NCBI GenBank assembly: GCA_903900705.1
Contig: CAIUOG010000123.1
Span: 1-54,026 of the forward strand
DNA from: an uncultured Acidobacteriia bacterium
Lineage (GTDB): Bacteria > Acidobacteriota > Terriglobia > Bryobacterales > Bryobacteraceae
Length of the DNA stretch: 54,026 nt
Reading direction: 5' to 3'
Every line of letters starts with the position of its first letter. Position 1 is the stretch's first letter. The position numbers and the translations under genes were made by a program. Shown here in pieces: positions 8,073 to 17,331 of the stretch. The notes under the pieces are model-generated. The model saw nothing but the letters and a program-made list of their open reading frames with translations. It was not told where the DNA came from and did no database searches.

Positions 8073-11000
8073 ATGCGGCTTTCCACCAAACATCTCGTTG
8101 CGTCCGCCACCCTGCTTGCCCTTAGCCTGATCGCCGCCGCCCAGGAACCGGCGCAGTTTCGCCCCGCTCTCTGGTCCGGAATGAAATACCGGCTGATTGG
8201 TCCTTTCCGCGGAGGAAGAGTGACGACCGTGACCGGCGTGCCCTCTCAGCCCCAGACCTTTTACATGGGTTCCACCGGTGGCGGAGTGTGGAAGACGACG
8301 GATGCGGGCCACAACTGGACGAACATCTCCGATGGCTTCTTCTCCGTCGCGTCGATGGGTGCGGTGGAAGTGGCGCAATCGAATCCGAACGTAGTGTATG
8401 CGGGGACGGGTTCGTCGAAGATCCGCAGCAATGTTTCGATTGGCCGCGGAATCTATAAGTCGACGGACGCCGGTAAGACATGGACCTTCGCGGGGCTTCG
8501 GGACGTGGGGCAGATTTCGACCGTTCGCGTGGACCCCACGAATCCGGATCTGGTCTACGTGGCGGCGCTGGGGAATCCATTCATCGACAGCCCGGAACGC
8601 GGCATTTATCGCAGCACGGATGGCGGCGGGACCTGGAAGAAGGTTCTCTACATTTCCGACAGCGCCGGTGGGGCTGACCTCGAACTGCAACCGGGAAATC
8701 CCAAGGTTCTCTTCGCCACTCTCTGGCATGGTCAACGCAAGCCCTGGACCATCATCAGCGGCGCGAAGGAAGGCGGCATCTACAAAAGTACGGACGGTGG
8801 CGACACCTGGAACAAGCTCGGCGGAGGGCTGCCGAATGACATTTTCGGGCGTGCGAACGTGGCCATCTCCAATGCCCGGCCAAACCGGATTTACGCGTTG
8901 ATCGAGGCGAAACCGGGGTCCGGTCTGTATCGCTCGGAAGATGCGGGCGCCACCTGGACGCTGGTCAATGGGTCGGGCAACCTGATCACACGGCCTTTTT
9001 ATTACGACACGCTGGGCGTCGATCCGGTGAACCCGGACGTGGTCTGGGTAGGTAATGAGGGCTGGTACAAGAGCACGGATGGCGGGAAAAGCTTCCGCAG
9101 TTCGCCGGTGCCGCACGGGGATAACCACGATGTCTGGATCAATCCGAAGAATCCCGAGATCATGATCCAGTCCAATGACGGCGGTGCGAACGTTTCGATG
9201 GATGGCGGCAAAACCTGGAGCGTGCAATCCAACCAGCCGACCGCCGAGATCTACCAGGTGGCGGTGGATAACCAGTTTCCCTACCGCGTCTATGGCGCGC
9301 AGCAGGATGACGACACGGTGATTCTGCCGAGTTTGCCACTGGGGAACAACGTCGATTTCCGCATCGGACCAGGCTGCGAGACAGGCCCGATCATCCCGGA
9401 TATGGCGAATCCCGAAGTGGTGTACGGCGGCTGCAAGGGGCAGTTCAGTCGGTTTAACATCACGACCACCAACGAGCAGCGCTACTGGATCGGAGCCGAA
9501 TCCCTCTACGGGAATGGCGGTAAGACGCTGATTTATCGATTCCAGCGCGTCTCGCCCATGGAAGTCTCGCCGTTCAATTCAAAGGTGGTTTACTACGGCT
9601 CGCAATACCTGCACCGGACGACCGATGGCGGCGTTACGTGGACGAAAATCAGCCCGGATCTCACCGCCTTCCCGCCGGAAGGTCAGGAGGCGAGTGGTGA
9701 GCCAATCACCCGCGACGCGACCGGCGAGGAAGTTTACAGCACGCTATACACAATTCGGGAATCGACGAAACAGAAGGGGCTCATCTGGACAGGCTCAAAC
9801 GATGGCCTGATCTGGGTCACACGTGACGACGGCAAAACCTGGGCGAACGTCACGCCGAAAGACCTGCCGCCGGGTGGCCGCGTGCAGAATATTGAAGCCA
9901 GTCCGCATCGCCCCGGGACGGCCTACGCTGCGATCTACCGCTTTCTGCTGGGCGACTTCCAGCCGTACCTGTATCGGACGGACGACTTTGGCAAGACCTG
10001 GATACGGCTGACGGACGGGAAGAACGGCATTGCGGTTGATGAGCCCGTTCGCGTGGTTCGAGAGGACCCCGACCGGCCGCACCTGCTCTATGCCGGGACC
10101 GAGTTCGGTATCCATGTCTCGTTTGACGACGGCGCACACTGGCAGTCGTTCCAGCTGAACCTGCCGGTGACTCCGGTGACGGATATCCGGGTGGCTCACA
10201 AGGATCTGGTGCTCTCCACGCAGGGCCGGAGCGACTGGATTCTGGATAATCTGACGCCCCTGCACCAGTTGAACGACCGGCTGGCGGCGTCCCAGGCATG
10301 GCTTTTCAAGCCGCGCGACGCATACCGGATTCCGGGGCGGCAGACCGGAACGAACCGCGCCCTGGCGTACCCGTCGTCCGGGGCGCAGATCGATTACTAT
10401 CTGGCCGGTACGCCGGACGGTGACATCACCATCGACATTCTGGATGGCGCGGGACAGAGTATCCGCACGTTTTCAAGTGCGTATGGAACCGAAAGAACCG
10501 CCGGAGGCGGCGAGGCGCAGGTGGATGACGAAGGTGGGTTCCGCGCCCCGCCGCTACCGACGAAACTCGAGAAAACCCCGGGTATGCACCGGTTCACGTG
10601 GGATCTGAAATATCCCGGCCCCTGGATGAGCGAACAGCGTCCGGCGGGTCCGAACGGACCTGCGGCAGTGCCCGGCGTCTATTCCGTGAGATTCACGGCC
10701 GGTGCTTACACCGCGACACTGCCGGTGACGGTGATTGAAGACCCCAGGGTGACCAAAGACGGCGTCACGACGGCTCAGCTCAAAGAACAGTTCGAGCACA
10801 ATATGAGGGCGCGGGATCTGGTGAGCCAGGTGAACCAGGCGGTCGCACGGTTGCGCGAGGCGCAGCGGACAAAAAAAGATCCCGATACCCTGGCGAAGCT
10901 CGGCAAGCTTTCCGCAAAGATGGTGACTCCGCCCGTTCGTTACAGCAAGCCGGAGATCCAGACGCACATTCAGTACCTCTACGGCATGACGACCGGAGCC

Positions 11001-11105
11001 GACCAGAAGATTGGCCGGGACGCGGTGGAGCGGTATGAGTATCTGAAGAAGGATCTGGAGAAAGACCTGGCCGAACTGGTGGAACTGATCGGGCCGGTGA
11101 AGTAG
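8073..11105 (+). CDS. Secreted Asp-box (BNR/sortilin-like) beta-propeller protein
   Basis: 1010 residues. The ATG at 8073 has GGAG upstream and opens a Sec signal (LVASATLLALSLIAAAQ). Residues ~30-750 hold about eleven Asp-boxes (S/T-x-D-x-G-x-T-W), for example STDAGKTW, STDGGDTW and TDDFGKTW, the hallmark of sortilin/VPS10-type and sialidase-type propellers. The last ~250 residues form a beta-rich and then helical domain, with a cluster of Lys/Glu at the end. Such proteins are often labelled glycosyl hydrolases, but no sialidase catalytic arginine triad could be assigned. A surface binding role beside the divergent TonB receptor is an inference. Confidence 0.88.
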   Translation: MRLSTKHLVASATLLALSLIAAAQEPAQFRPALWSGMKYRLIGPFRGGRVTTVTGVPSQPQTFYMGSTGGGVWKTTDAGHNWTNISDGFFSVASMGAVEVAQSNPNVVYAGTGSSKIRSNVSIGRGIYKSTDAGKTWTFAGLRDVGQISTVRVDPTNPDLVYVAALGNPFIDSPERGIYRSTDGGGTWKKVLYISDSAGGADLELQPGNPKVLFATLWHGQRKPWTIISGAKEGGIYKSTDGGDTWNKLGGGLPNDIFGRANVAISNARPNRIYALIEAKPGSGLYRSEDAGATWTLVNGSGNLITRPFYYDTLGVDPVNPDVVWVGNEGWYKSTDGGKSFRSSPVPHGDNHDVWINPKNPEIMIQSNDGGANVSMDGGKTWSVQSNQPTAEIYQVAVDNQFPYRVYGAQQDDDTVILPSLPLGNNVDFRIGPGCETGPIIPDMANPEVVYGGCKGQFSRFNITTTNEQRYWIGAESLYGNGGKTLIYRFQRVSPMEVSPFNSKVVYYGSQYLHRTTDGGVTWTKISPDLTAFPPEGQEASGEPITRDATGEEVYSTLYTIRESTKQKGLIWTGSNDGLIWVTRDDGKTWANVTPKDLPPGGRVQNIEASPHRPGTAYAAIYRFLLGDFQPYLYRTDDFGKTWIRLTDGKNGIAVDEPVRVVREDPDRPHLLYAGTEFGIHVSFDDGAHWQSFQLNLPVTPVTDIRVAHKDLVLSTQGRSDWILDNLTPLHQLNDRLAASQAWLFKPRDAYRIPGRQTGTNRALAYPSSGAQIDYYLAGTPDGDITIDILDGAGQSIRTFSSAYGTERTAGGGEAQVDDEGGFRAPPLPTKLEKTPGMHRFTWDLKYPGPWMSEQRPAGPNGPAAVPGVYSVRFTAGAYTATLPVTVIEDPRVTKDGVTTAQLKEQFEHNMRARDLVSQVNQAVARLREAQRTKKDPDTLAKLGKLSAKMVTPPVRYSKPEIQTHIQYLYGMTTGADQKIGRDAVERYEYLKKDLEKDLAELVELIGPVK

Positions 11106-11108
11106 GCC

Positions 11109-12062
11109 TCAGTCCAGCAGCAGTTCGAGAGCGTGGTGGACGGCGTGCAAGATGGCCGGATGGAGCGCGAGGGCGCCGAGTCCGGCGGCGGCAAGCGCGG
11201 CGGTGGCAACGGGCACTGCGCTTGAGGTGTGCGACGGTTCGGGCCTGCCCAGCAGCCGGTCGACCCGTGCGGAGAGATCGCCGTTACAGCAGAGCAGAGA
11301 CGATGTGAGCAGGGGCTCGGGCGGACGACGCATCCGGGCACAGCGTACCAGCACATCCGCCAGCAGGATCGAGTCGCCGTAATCGCCGGCAACCGCCCGG
11401 TCGTCCGCAGCCCATTCGGTGAGGCGGGCCCAACTCCGCTCCATGGCCCGCACGCCGGGCAGGAACGGAATCAGGTTTGGCGACAGCAGGATCAGCAGGC
11501 GCTTCAGGTTGTCGCGCGATTGGAGGTGAGCTTTTTCGTGGCGGAGTGCAATGTCCAGTTCGGGCGCGGTCAACGCGCTCAGAAGCTCGCGTGAGATCAC
11601 CAGCCGGGAATGCAGGACTCCGGTCAGTGCCAGAACCGACGCAGGTCCCTCGATGACTCCGGCAGACCCTGCCCAGCCCGGCAGTTTCGTCTCCTGAGCG
11701 GGTCGAAAAAACGAAGCCGATTTGCGAAGCGCCCGGACCGATGCGGCGAGCGAAACCGAGCAAAGTACGACTCCCAATAAGGCGATGACAACGGAAACGG
11801 GACCCGCCTGCTCCTGGTCAAGCGCCGGTTCGAGACGCAGGTAACTGGGCACGCAAAGAATCCCGACGAAGAGTAAGCCGCCAGCCAAAGGGAGCAATCG
11901 CACGGCCAGAAGGAGCAAGGCTCCGAGGCGCGGTCGGCGGCGTTCCGCGAAACCGATAGCCAGTGGCGCAAGCAGTGAAATCAACAGGTTGAGGCTGGTG
12001 AAGACAAGAAAAAACGAAGCCAATGAGAGGCACAGGAGCCGACCGGCGTAGCCGAAGCTCAT
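11109..12062 (-). CDS. M56-family membrane metallopeptidase (BlaR1-like)
   Basis: 317 residues with several N-terminal hydrophobic helices and a zinc-peptidase motif HEKAH at residues 175-179. It is a BlaR1/MecR1-type membrane peptidase, but it is short and has no recognisable penicillin-sensor domain after the peptidase, so the signal is probably not a beta-lactam. By family it cleaves the partner BlaI-type repressor after receiving a signal. It overlaps the upstream blaI-like gene by 4 bases (ATGA), confirming the operon. Confidence 0.85.
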   Translation of the reverse strand: MSFGYAGRLLCLSLASFFLVFTSLNLLISLLAPLAIGFAERRRPRLGALLLLAVRLLPLAGGLLFVGILCVPSYLRLEPALDQEQAGPVSVVIALLGVVLCSVSLAASVRALRKSASFFRPAQETKLPGWAGSAGVIEGPASVLALTGVLHSRLVISRELLSALTAPELDIALRHEKAHLQSRDNLKRLLILLSPNLIPFLPGVRAMERSWARLTEWAADDRAVAGDYGDSILLADVLVRCARMRRPPEPLLTSSLLCCNGDLSARVDRLLGRPEPSHTSSAVPVATAALAAAGLGALALHPAILHAVHHALELLLD

Positions 12063-12469
12063 GCCGTTTCTCCGTTCCGCAGTTCTTCCCGTTTGGCGGC
12101 GATACGGCGTTCCAGTTCATCGAGCAGGGACTCATCGTACTGGCCCACGGCGTCCACCAGACAGGAAATCAGGGCTTCCGGCGAAGAGTGAGAGTTTGAG
12201 AACAGACCACTGACCAGTTTGCCCGCCTGGCGCTGCTCGAGTTCGGCGCGGGAATAGCGGGCCGAATAGAAGAAGGCTCGATCCTGCATCCGCCGGTTCA
12301 GGTACCCCTTCTTAAAAAGACGGTCGAGGGTTGTCATGACGGTGGTGTAGGCCAGGGAAGCCAGATGTTCGGCGGCGTCACGAACGCTGAATTCGCCCTG
12401 CCGCGCCCAGGCGAGATCCATGAGGCGGACTTCCAGGGGACCGAACTCTGCCGGGGTCTGTTGGGGCAT
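12059..12469 (-). CDS. BlaI/MecI/CopY-family transcriptional repressor
   Basis: 136 residues, the normal size for the family. The N-terminal winged helix is seen in LEVRLMDLAWARQGEFSVRDAAEHL and TTVMTTLDRLFKKGYLNRR, and the C-terminal part is the dimerisation region that the partner peptidase cuts. It starts 95 bases from the divergent molybdenum hydroxylase operon, so besides its own operon it may control that one; this is an inference from position. No classical TACA-N-TGTA Bla operator was found in the intergenic stretch. Confidence 0.9.
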   Translation of the reverse strand: MPQQTPAEFGPLEVRLMDLAWARQGEFSVRDAAEHLASLAYTTVMTTLDRLFKKGYLNRRMQDRAFFYSARYSRAELEQRQAGKLVSGLFSNSHSSPEALISCLVDAVGQYDESLLDELERRIAAKREELRNGETA

Positions 12470-12525
12470 GACGCTATTATGACGGGTCCGGCGGCACGAA
12501 AAAACAGCCCCGCCCCTGTACCCTC

Positions 12526-12555
12526 CGCATCATAAACGATATATTTGATAACGGA
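12526..12555. promoter_or_regulatory. AT-rich candidate operator/promoter between blaI and the Mo-hydroxylase genes
   Basis: In an otherwise GC-rich neighbourhood the stretch ATCATAAACGATATATTTGA and the following TAACGG form an AT-rich island with partial dyad symmetry (AAA...TTT). TATATT could serve as a -10 for the + strand operon, but the -35 (CTGTAC) is poor. It is the best place for the BlaI-type repressor to bind. Confidence 0.3.
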
Positions 12556-12564
12556 GCAAATCTG

Positions 12565-13062
12565 ATGGCCTTTAAACTGAACGTGAACGGGCACACCAGC
12601 ACAGTGGATGTGCCGGGTGATATGCCGTTGCTTTGGGTCCTGCGGGATGTACTGGATCTGAAAGGCGCAAAGTATGGTTGCGGCATCGGCCAGTGCGCCG
12701 CCTGCACCGTGCATCTGAATGGCAAGCCCGCGAAAGCCTGCCTCACCCCGGTTTCCGCTGTGGGAACGCAGGCGGTGACGACGATTGAGGGACTTTCGGC
12801 CGACGGGACTCACCCCGTCCAGGTCGCGTGGCAGGACATTGATGTGCCGCAGTGCGGCTACTGTCAGGCCGGCCAGATTATGTCCGCGGTCGCGCTGCTG
12901 GCGAAGACGCCAAAGCCGACCGACAAAGATATTGACTCCGCCATGAACGGCAACCTCTGCCGCTGCGGTACCTACGTTCGAATCCGGAAGGCCATTCACA
13001 AGGCCGCCGAACTGACCACTAACGCATCCGCGAAGACCGTCCAGGTCGCGGGCAAGGAATAG
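12565..13062 (+). CDS. [2Fe-2S] subunit of a molybdenum hydroxylase (IorA-like)
   Basis: 165 residues, the small electron-transfer subunit of the xanthine dehydrogenase/isoquinoline 1-oxidoreductase family. The plant-type [2Fe-2S] cluster ligands are C39, C44, C47 and C59; the second cluster ligands in the helical domain are C97, C100, C132 and C134. There is no signal peptide: such subunits are co-exported with the Tat-bearing large subunit. GGAG lies 10 bases before the ATG. The large subunit starts 16 bases downstream behind a strong GGAGGAG site. The family is well recognised; the substrate is not. Confidence 0.93.
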   Translation: MAFKLNVNGHTSTVDVPGDMPLLWVLRDVLDLKGAKYGCGIGQCAACTVHLNGKPAKACLTPVSAVGTQAVTTIEGLSADGTHPVQVAWQDIDVPQCGYCQAGQIMSAVALLAKTPKPTDKDIDSAMNGNLCRCGTYVRIRKAIHKAAELTTNASAKTVQVAGKE

Positions 13063-13077
13063 GGAGGAGACGTCCAC

Positions 13078-15303
13078 ATGAAGACTACACTCAATCGTCG
13101 TTTTTTCCTGAAGGTCGGCGCGGCTGTTGGCGGCGGCGTTCTCTTCAGCCTGGATCTGCCGGAAGTTCTGGCACAGGGCCGTGGTGGCGCACCCGCGCCG
13201 CCCATTGACGCCCACAATTTCATTAAGGTCGGCAGCGATGGGATCGTGACCATCATGGCCAAGAATCCGGAAACCGGCCAGGGCGTGCGGAATATGCTGC
13301 CCATGCTGATTGCCGAAGAACTCGACGTGGACTGGAAGAATGTCCGGCTGGAACAGGCTCTGCTGGATGACACGAAGTACACCGCGCAATCGTCGGGCGG
13401 CAGCACCGCGACGCCGACGGCGTGGATTCCGATGCGCCAGGCGGGCGCGGCGGGCCGCGCGATGTTCGTCGCCGCGGCTGCGCAGCAGTGGGGCGTGCCG
13501 GCCTCCGAACTGACCACGGCTTCGGGCGTGGTGAGTCACAAGGGTTCGAATCGCTCAATTGGCTACGGGGAACTGGCTTCCAAAGTCGCCGGCATGAAGT
13601 CGCCGGACGTAAGCACGCTGAAGCTCAAGGATCCGTCGGAATACAAGATCATCGGGCATCCGCATGTGGCCTATGACGTGAAGGCAATCACGACGGGCAA
13701 GCCGATGTTCGGTGTCGACGTGACGGTGCCGGGCATGCTGTACGCCGTGTTTGAGAAGTGCGGCGTCTTCGGCGGCAAGGTCGCCAGTTCGAACATCGAA
13801 GATATTAAGAAACTCCCCGGCATCAAGCAGGCGTTCGTAATCGAACGGCCCGACATTCCGGCCGACCAGGTGATCCCCGGCGACCCGGGTCTCGAAAGCG
13901 GCATTGCCATCCTGGGCGAAACCTGGTGGCATGCGCAGAGCGCCCGTAAGCAGCTGAAAGTGGTGTGGAACGAAGGCCCGCGCGCCACGGATTCGAGCAC
14001 CGTTCATGCACAAAAAGTGCAGGAGATGATCGCGAAGGGTCCGCAGCGGACCATCCGAGCCGATGGAGATGCGGATGCCGCGCTGAAGTCGGCCGCGAAA
14101 GTGGTGGAAGCGACCTATTCGTATCCGCATATTTCGCACGCGACGCTGGAACCGCAAAACTGCACCGCTCACTTCAAAGACGGCAAGCTGGAACTGTGGA
14201 CGAACAGCCAGCAGCCGCTCCGCGGCCGCCAGATGGCTGCCGACCTGCTGGGTATTTCGCAGAAGGACGTCAAGGTTCACATGGTGCGCGCGGGCGGTGG
14301 CTTCGGTCGCCGTCTGAACAACGACTACATTGTGGAAGCGGCCTACATCGCCAAGCAGGCGGGTGTGCCGGTGAAGCTGATCTGGTCGCGTGAAGACGAC
14401 ATGGCGCACGATTACTATCGCCCCGGCGGCTGGCAGCATCTGAAGGCAGGCGTGGATGCGAGCGGGAACGTGGTGGGCTGGAAGAACCACTTCATGAGCT
14501 TCGGCATCGGCGAGCAGTTCACCGCCTCCGCCGGCATGGGCCCCACCGAATTCCCGCAGCCGTTTATTAAGAACTACTCGCTGCAGGCTTCGGTACAGCC
14601 ACTGGGTGTGCGGACCGGCGCGCTGCGTGCGCCATCGAGCAACGCGTTTGCTTTCGTGATCCAGTCGTTTATCGACGAACTGGCGCATGCGGCCGGCAAA
14701 GATCCTGTGGAGTTCCGCCTAGCGCTGCTGAGCAACGGTAATGTGGCTCCGGCAGGCAATCCGATGCAGGCGAGCTTCGACGCGGAACGCATGAAGGGCG
14801 TCGTCAAGGCTGTGGCGGAACGTTCGGGCTGGGGGAAGACCACTCTGCCGAAAGGCCAGGCGCTCGGCATCGGCATGCACTTCAGTCATCGCGGCTATTA
14901 TGCCGAGGTGGCGCAGGTGAGTGTGGATGCGGCGAAGAAGGTGAAGGTCCACAAGGTGTGGGTGGTGGGTGACGTCGGCAGCCAGATCATCAACCCGAGC
15001 GGCGCGGAGAACCTGACGCAGGGCGCGGTGATCGACGGTCTGAGCGAAATGATGTCGCAGAAGATCACCATCGAGAAGGGCAAGGTGGTACAGACGAACT
15101 ATCACCAGCACGGGATGGTTCGGCTGGCGCAATGCCCGCCGGAGATCGACGTCCACTACCTGAAGACCAGCTTCTCGCCCACCGGCATCGGTGAGCCCGC
15201 TCTTCCCCCGCTGCTGCCGGCGGTCGCGAATGCGATCTTCAGCGCGTCGGGCAAGAGAGTTCGCTCGCTGCCTCTGATGGATTCCGGCTACAGCTGGGCG
15301 TGA
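13078..15303 (+). CDS. Molybdopterin-binding large subunit, Tat-exported (IorB-like)
   Basis: 741 residues. The N-terminus NRRFFLKVGAAVGGG is a twin-arginine signal, so the folded heterodimer should be moved to the periplasm. The body matches the aldehyde oxidase/xanthine dehydrogenase molybdopterin-binding fold in its isoquinoline 1-oxidoreductase branch; the C-terminal GIGEPALPPLLPAVANAI holds the conserved catalytic glutamate. No FAD subunit follows, so electrons probably go from the small subunit to a periplasmic or membrane acceptor, as in other two-subunit members. The next gene begins inside its stop codon (GTGA overlap). The hydroxylated substrate is unknown. Confidence 0.92.
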   Translation: MKTTLNRRFFLKVGAAVGGGVLFSLDLPEVLAQGRGGAPAPPIDAHNFIKVGSDGIVTIMAKNPETGQGVRNMLPMLIAEELDVDWKNVRLEQALLDDTKYTAQSSGGSTATPTAWIPMRQAGAAGRAMFVAAAAQQWGVPASELTTASGVVSHKGSNRSIGYGELASKVAGMKSPDVSTLKLKDPSEYKIIGHPHVAYDVKAITTGKPMFGVDVTVPGMLYAVFEKCGVFGGKVASSNIEDIKKLPGIKQAFVIERPDIPADQVIPGDPGLESGIAILGETWWHAQSARKQLKVVWNEGPRATDSSTVHAQKVQEMIAKGPQRTIRADGDADAALKSAAKVVEATYSYPHISHATLEPQNCTAHFKDGKLELWTNSQQPLRGRQMAADLLGISQKDVKVHMVRAGGGFGRRLNNDYIVEAAYIAKQAGVPVKLIWSREDDMAHDYYRPGGWQHLKAGVDASGNVVGWKNHFMSFGIGEQFTASAGMGPTEFPQPFIKNYSLQASVQPLGVRTGALRAPSSNAFAFVIQSFIDELAHAAGKDPVEFRLALLSNGNVAPAGNPMQASFDAERMKGVVKAVAERSGWGKTTLPKGQALGIGMHFSHRGYYAEVAQVSVDAAKKVKVHKVWVVGDVGSQIINPSGAENLTQGAVIDGLSEMMSQKITIEKGKVVQTNYHQHGMVRLAQCPPEIDVHYLKTSFSPTGIGEPALPPLLPAVANAIFSASGKRVRSLPLMDSGYSWA

Positions 15304-16028
15304 GACTCGCGGTTAGTTTTTTCCTGCTGGCTCTGGCGGCGTTTGCACAGGACGAACGCCGCGTGGTTTCTCCCGACGGACAGGTGGAGTTTCGCCTGTT
15401 CGTCGGTTCCCAATCCGATACAAGCCTGACGCGGGTGGCCTATCAACTCCGCTACAAGGGCAAACTCCTCATCAACACCTCCTATCTCGGCTTTGAACTC
15501 TTCACCTGGGAACCGCTGCTGGGCGAGAATACTGGTCTGATTTCCGAGACGCGTTCGGACCATGCGATCAAGGCGCGGTTCATGCAGAACGGCTCGCTGG
15601 CGCGCATTCTCGACGTGGAGGCGCGGGTGTTTGACGATGGCGTGGCGTTCCGTTACACCATTGGCATCTCGACCGGCGTGGAACGGCTGCAGATCGCGGA
15701 CGAAACAACGGAATTCGATCTGCCGCACACGCCCGGCGGGCCTTTTGCCGTGCCTTATTTTTCAGATCAGAAGGAACTGGGTTGGGTGGGGATTTCCGAA
15801 GTTCCGCTGGCCGGGTTCCCCGCCCTGACGCTGGGTGAAGAGGACTTTGAGGGGCGGAAGATTCTGTTCAGTCGCCTGACGCGGAAGCCCCATGCTTCAC
15901 CGGATGTGGTTTATGACGGCAAACCGCCACTCACCGGTCCGTGGCGCGTGATCGTGATCGCGCCGGACCGGGAAAGCGCTATGAAAGCACTGCAGGCGCG
16001 GCAAGCCAGTCTCGCATCGCGGCGGTAA
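15300..16028 (+). CDS. Secreted protein made of a GH97 N-terminal-like domain only
   Basis: 242 residues from a GTG start overlapping the preceding stop by 4 bases. It has a Sec signal (LAVSFFLLALAAFAQ), then a beta-rich domain resembling the N-terminal module of family 97 glycosidases (VVSPDGQVEFRLFV, RYKGKLLINTSYLGFELF). The catalytic TIM barrel of GH97 is absent, and there is no room for it because the next gene is antisense and overlaps by 50 bases. It could be a stand-alone sugar-binding module or the remnant of a larger enzyme; the intact frame and signal favour a functional protein. Confidence 0.75.
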   Translation: MRLAVSFFLLALAAFAQDERRVVSPDGQVEFRLFVGSQSDTSLTRVAYQLRYKGKLLINTSYLGFELFTWEPLLGENTGLISETRSDHAIKARFMQNGSLARILDVEARVFDDGVAFRYTIGISTGVERLQIADETTEFDLPHTPGGPFAVPYFSDQKELGWVGISEVPLAGFPALTLGEEDFEGRKILFSRLTRKPHASPDVVYDGKPPLTGPWRVIVIAPDRESAMKALQARQASLASRR

Positions 16029-16707
16029 CCGCTTCCGGGCTTTCCATCGGGGCCATGTGGCCGCAATTCGGGATCACGACCAGACGGCTTCCCGGCACTG
16101 CCTGGGCCATCGTCTGATGAATGGAGGGCGGACTCCAGGCGTCCTGCCCGCCGGTCAGCATCAGCGCGGGGCAGCGGATGGAAGCGAGAACAGCCGTGGC
16201 GTCCGGACGCTCCAGAAGAGCTTTAATCTGTGCGGCGTGGATCAACGGCGTTTTGCGCTCCAGCATGCGGATGATCGCCTCAAACAGTGCTTCGTTCTTC
16301 ATGTTTTCGGGATGGAGCATCGGGGGCAGCCATTGCCGCGCCATCGCTCCCATTCCCTCGTTTTGTGCGACTTCCAGCAGCGCGTAACGACTGCGCCGTT
16401 CCCGTTCGCCGGCATCGCCCGCGGGAAGCGGCGCAAATGCGGTGTCGAACAGGCCGATGCGGGTCACCCTTTCGGGCGCCAGGCGGTAGACTTCGAGGGC
16501 AACCCGACCTCCCATCGAATGACCGGCGACGGCAAACCTCGGGGGCGCGACGCGAAGGACTTTCTCCGCCATGGAACGGAGGCTGTCGAGTTCCCCATAA
16601 TCAACGCACACGCAATCGGCTACGTCACCCAGGGCTGTGATCTGGGAAGCCCAGACCTCGTCGTCGCAGAGGAGTCCGGGGAGAAGAACAAGGGGCTGTC
16701 TGGTCAC
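15979..16707 (-). CDS. Alpha/beta hydrolase
   Basis: 242 residues with the standard fold: an oxyanion region LVLLPGLLCDDEVW at the N-terminus, the nucleophile elbow GHSMGG with Ser64, and the catalytic His in NCGHMAPMESPEAV near the C-terminus. There is no signal peptide, so it is cytoplasmic. By family it is an esterase or hydrolase of small substrates; specificity cannot be told. It is the last gene of a leftward operon, 15 bases after the uridine-kinase-like gene. Its 3' end overlaps the convergent GH97-N gene by 50 bases. Confidence 0.88.
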   Translation of the reverse strand: MTRQPLVLLPGLLCDDEVWASQITALGDVADCVCVDYGELDSLRSMAEKVLRVAPPRFAVAGHSMGGRVALEVYRLAPERVTRIGLFDTAFAPLPAGDAGERERRSRYALLEVAQNEGMGAMARQWLPPMLHPENMKNEALFEAIIRMLERKTPLIHAAQIKALLERPDATAVLASIRCPALMLTGGQDAWSPPSIHQTMAQAVPGSRLVVIPNCGHMAPMESPEAVTAAMRDWLAAPAVLS

Positions 16708-16722
16708 TGCGACCAGCGTAGC

Positions 16723-17331
16723 TCAGGCGGAGGCTTGCAGGATGAACGCCAGCGAGTCGGCAACCGAGGAATCGATGGGCTGGGTGCCGGAAACGCTCAG
16801 ATGGGCGTACTTTTCGGTGGGAAGCACGTAGAGTTGCGCGCTCGGCCGGACCGTCGCGGTGTACTGATCGACGACGGACTGTTCGGTGCGACCGCGGAAC
16901 TGCACATCGCGTTCGATGCGCCGGGCGAGACACACGTCATCCGGCGCATGGACGTAAAATCTGGCGTTGCAAAGCGAACGCAGGTCCTCATCGTGAAGCC
17001 CGAAGATCCCCTCCACGATGAGATATTTCGATGGCCGGACATGGACGGTGGAATCGAGCCGGGTGTGGTACTCGAACGAGTAGATAGGGTGCTCGACCGC
17101 CTCACCGCGGGAGAGAGCGGCGATCTGCCGGTTGACGAGTTCCCAGTCGAGCAGAGCGGGGTCGTCGAAATTGCAGAGCGCACGCTCGGAGGGCGGGAGG
17201 TGGTCCTGACTCAGATAGTACGAGTCCAGCGAAAGCAAAATGGAGTCTTCCAGCTTTGCCTGAAGACGCACCGCGAGTTCCGTTTTACCGGAGCCCGAGG
17301 GACCGGCGATCCCGATGATGTAAGGTCTCAT
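16723..17331 (-). CDS. Uridine kinase-like P-loop kinase
   Basis: 202 residues. Walker A GPSGSGKT is at residues 10-17, followed by the LLSLDSYYLSQDHLPPSE segment and NFDDPALLDW, which in uridine kinases/phosphoribulokinases form the nucleoside-binding lid, and then RRIERDVQFRGRT. By family it phosphorylates uridine or cytidine with ATP or GTP in pyrimidine salvage. Sequence around the lid is typical, but related kinases of other small alcohols cannot be excluded. It overlaps the upstream transporter gene by 4 bases. Confidence 0.85.
   Translation of the reverse strand: MRPYIIGIAGPSGSGKTELAVRLQAKLEDSILLSLDSYYLSQDHLPPSERALCNFDDPALLDWELVNRQIAALSRGEAVEHPIYSFEYHTRLDSTVHVRPSKYLIVEGIFGLHDEDLRSLCNARFYVHAPDDVCLARRIERDVQFRGRTEQSVVDQYTATVRPSAQLYVLPTEKYAHLSVSGTQPIDSSVADSLAFILQASA

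Noticed and set aside
8280-10180. Apparent short DNA repeats (GG-GGC-AAA-type units)
   Set aside because: They are the codons of the repeated Asp-boxes of a propeller protein, not a DNA repeat array or CRISPR.
15300-16028. Frameshifted GH97 enzyme
   Set aside because: Downstream sequence encodes an intact antisense alpha/beta hydrolase; no barrel remnants are found in other frames.
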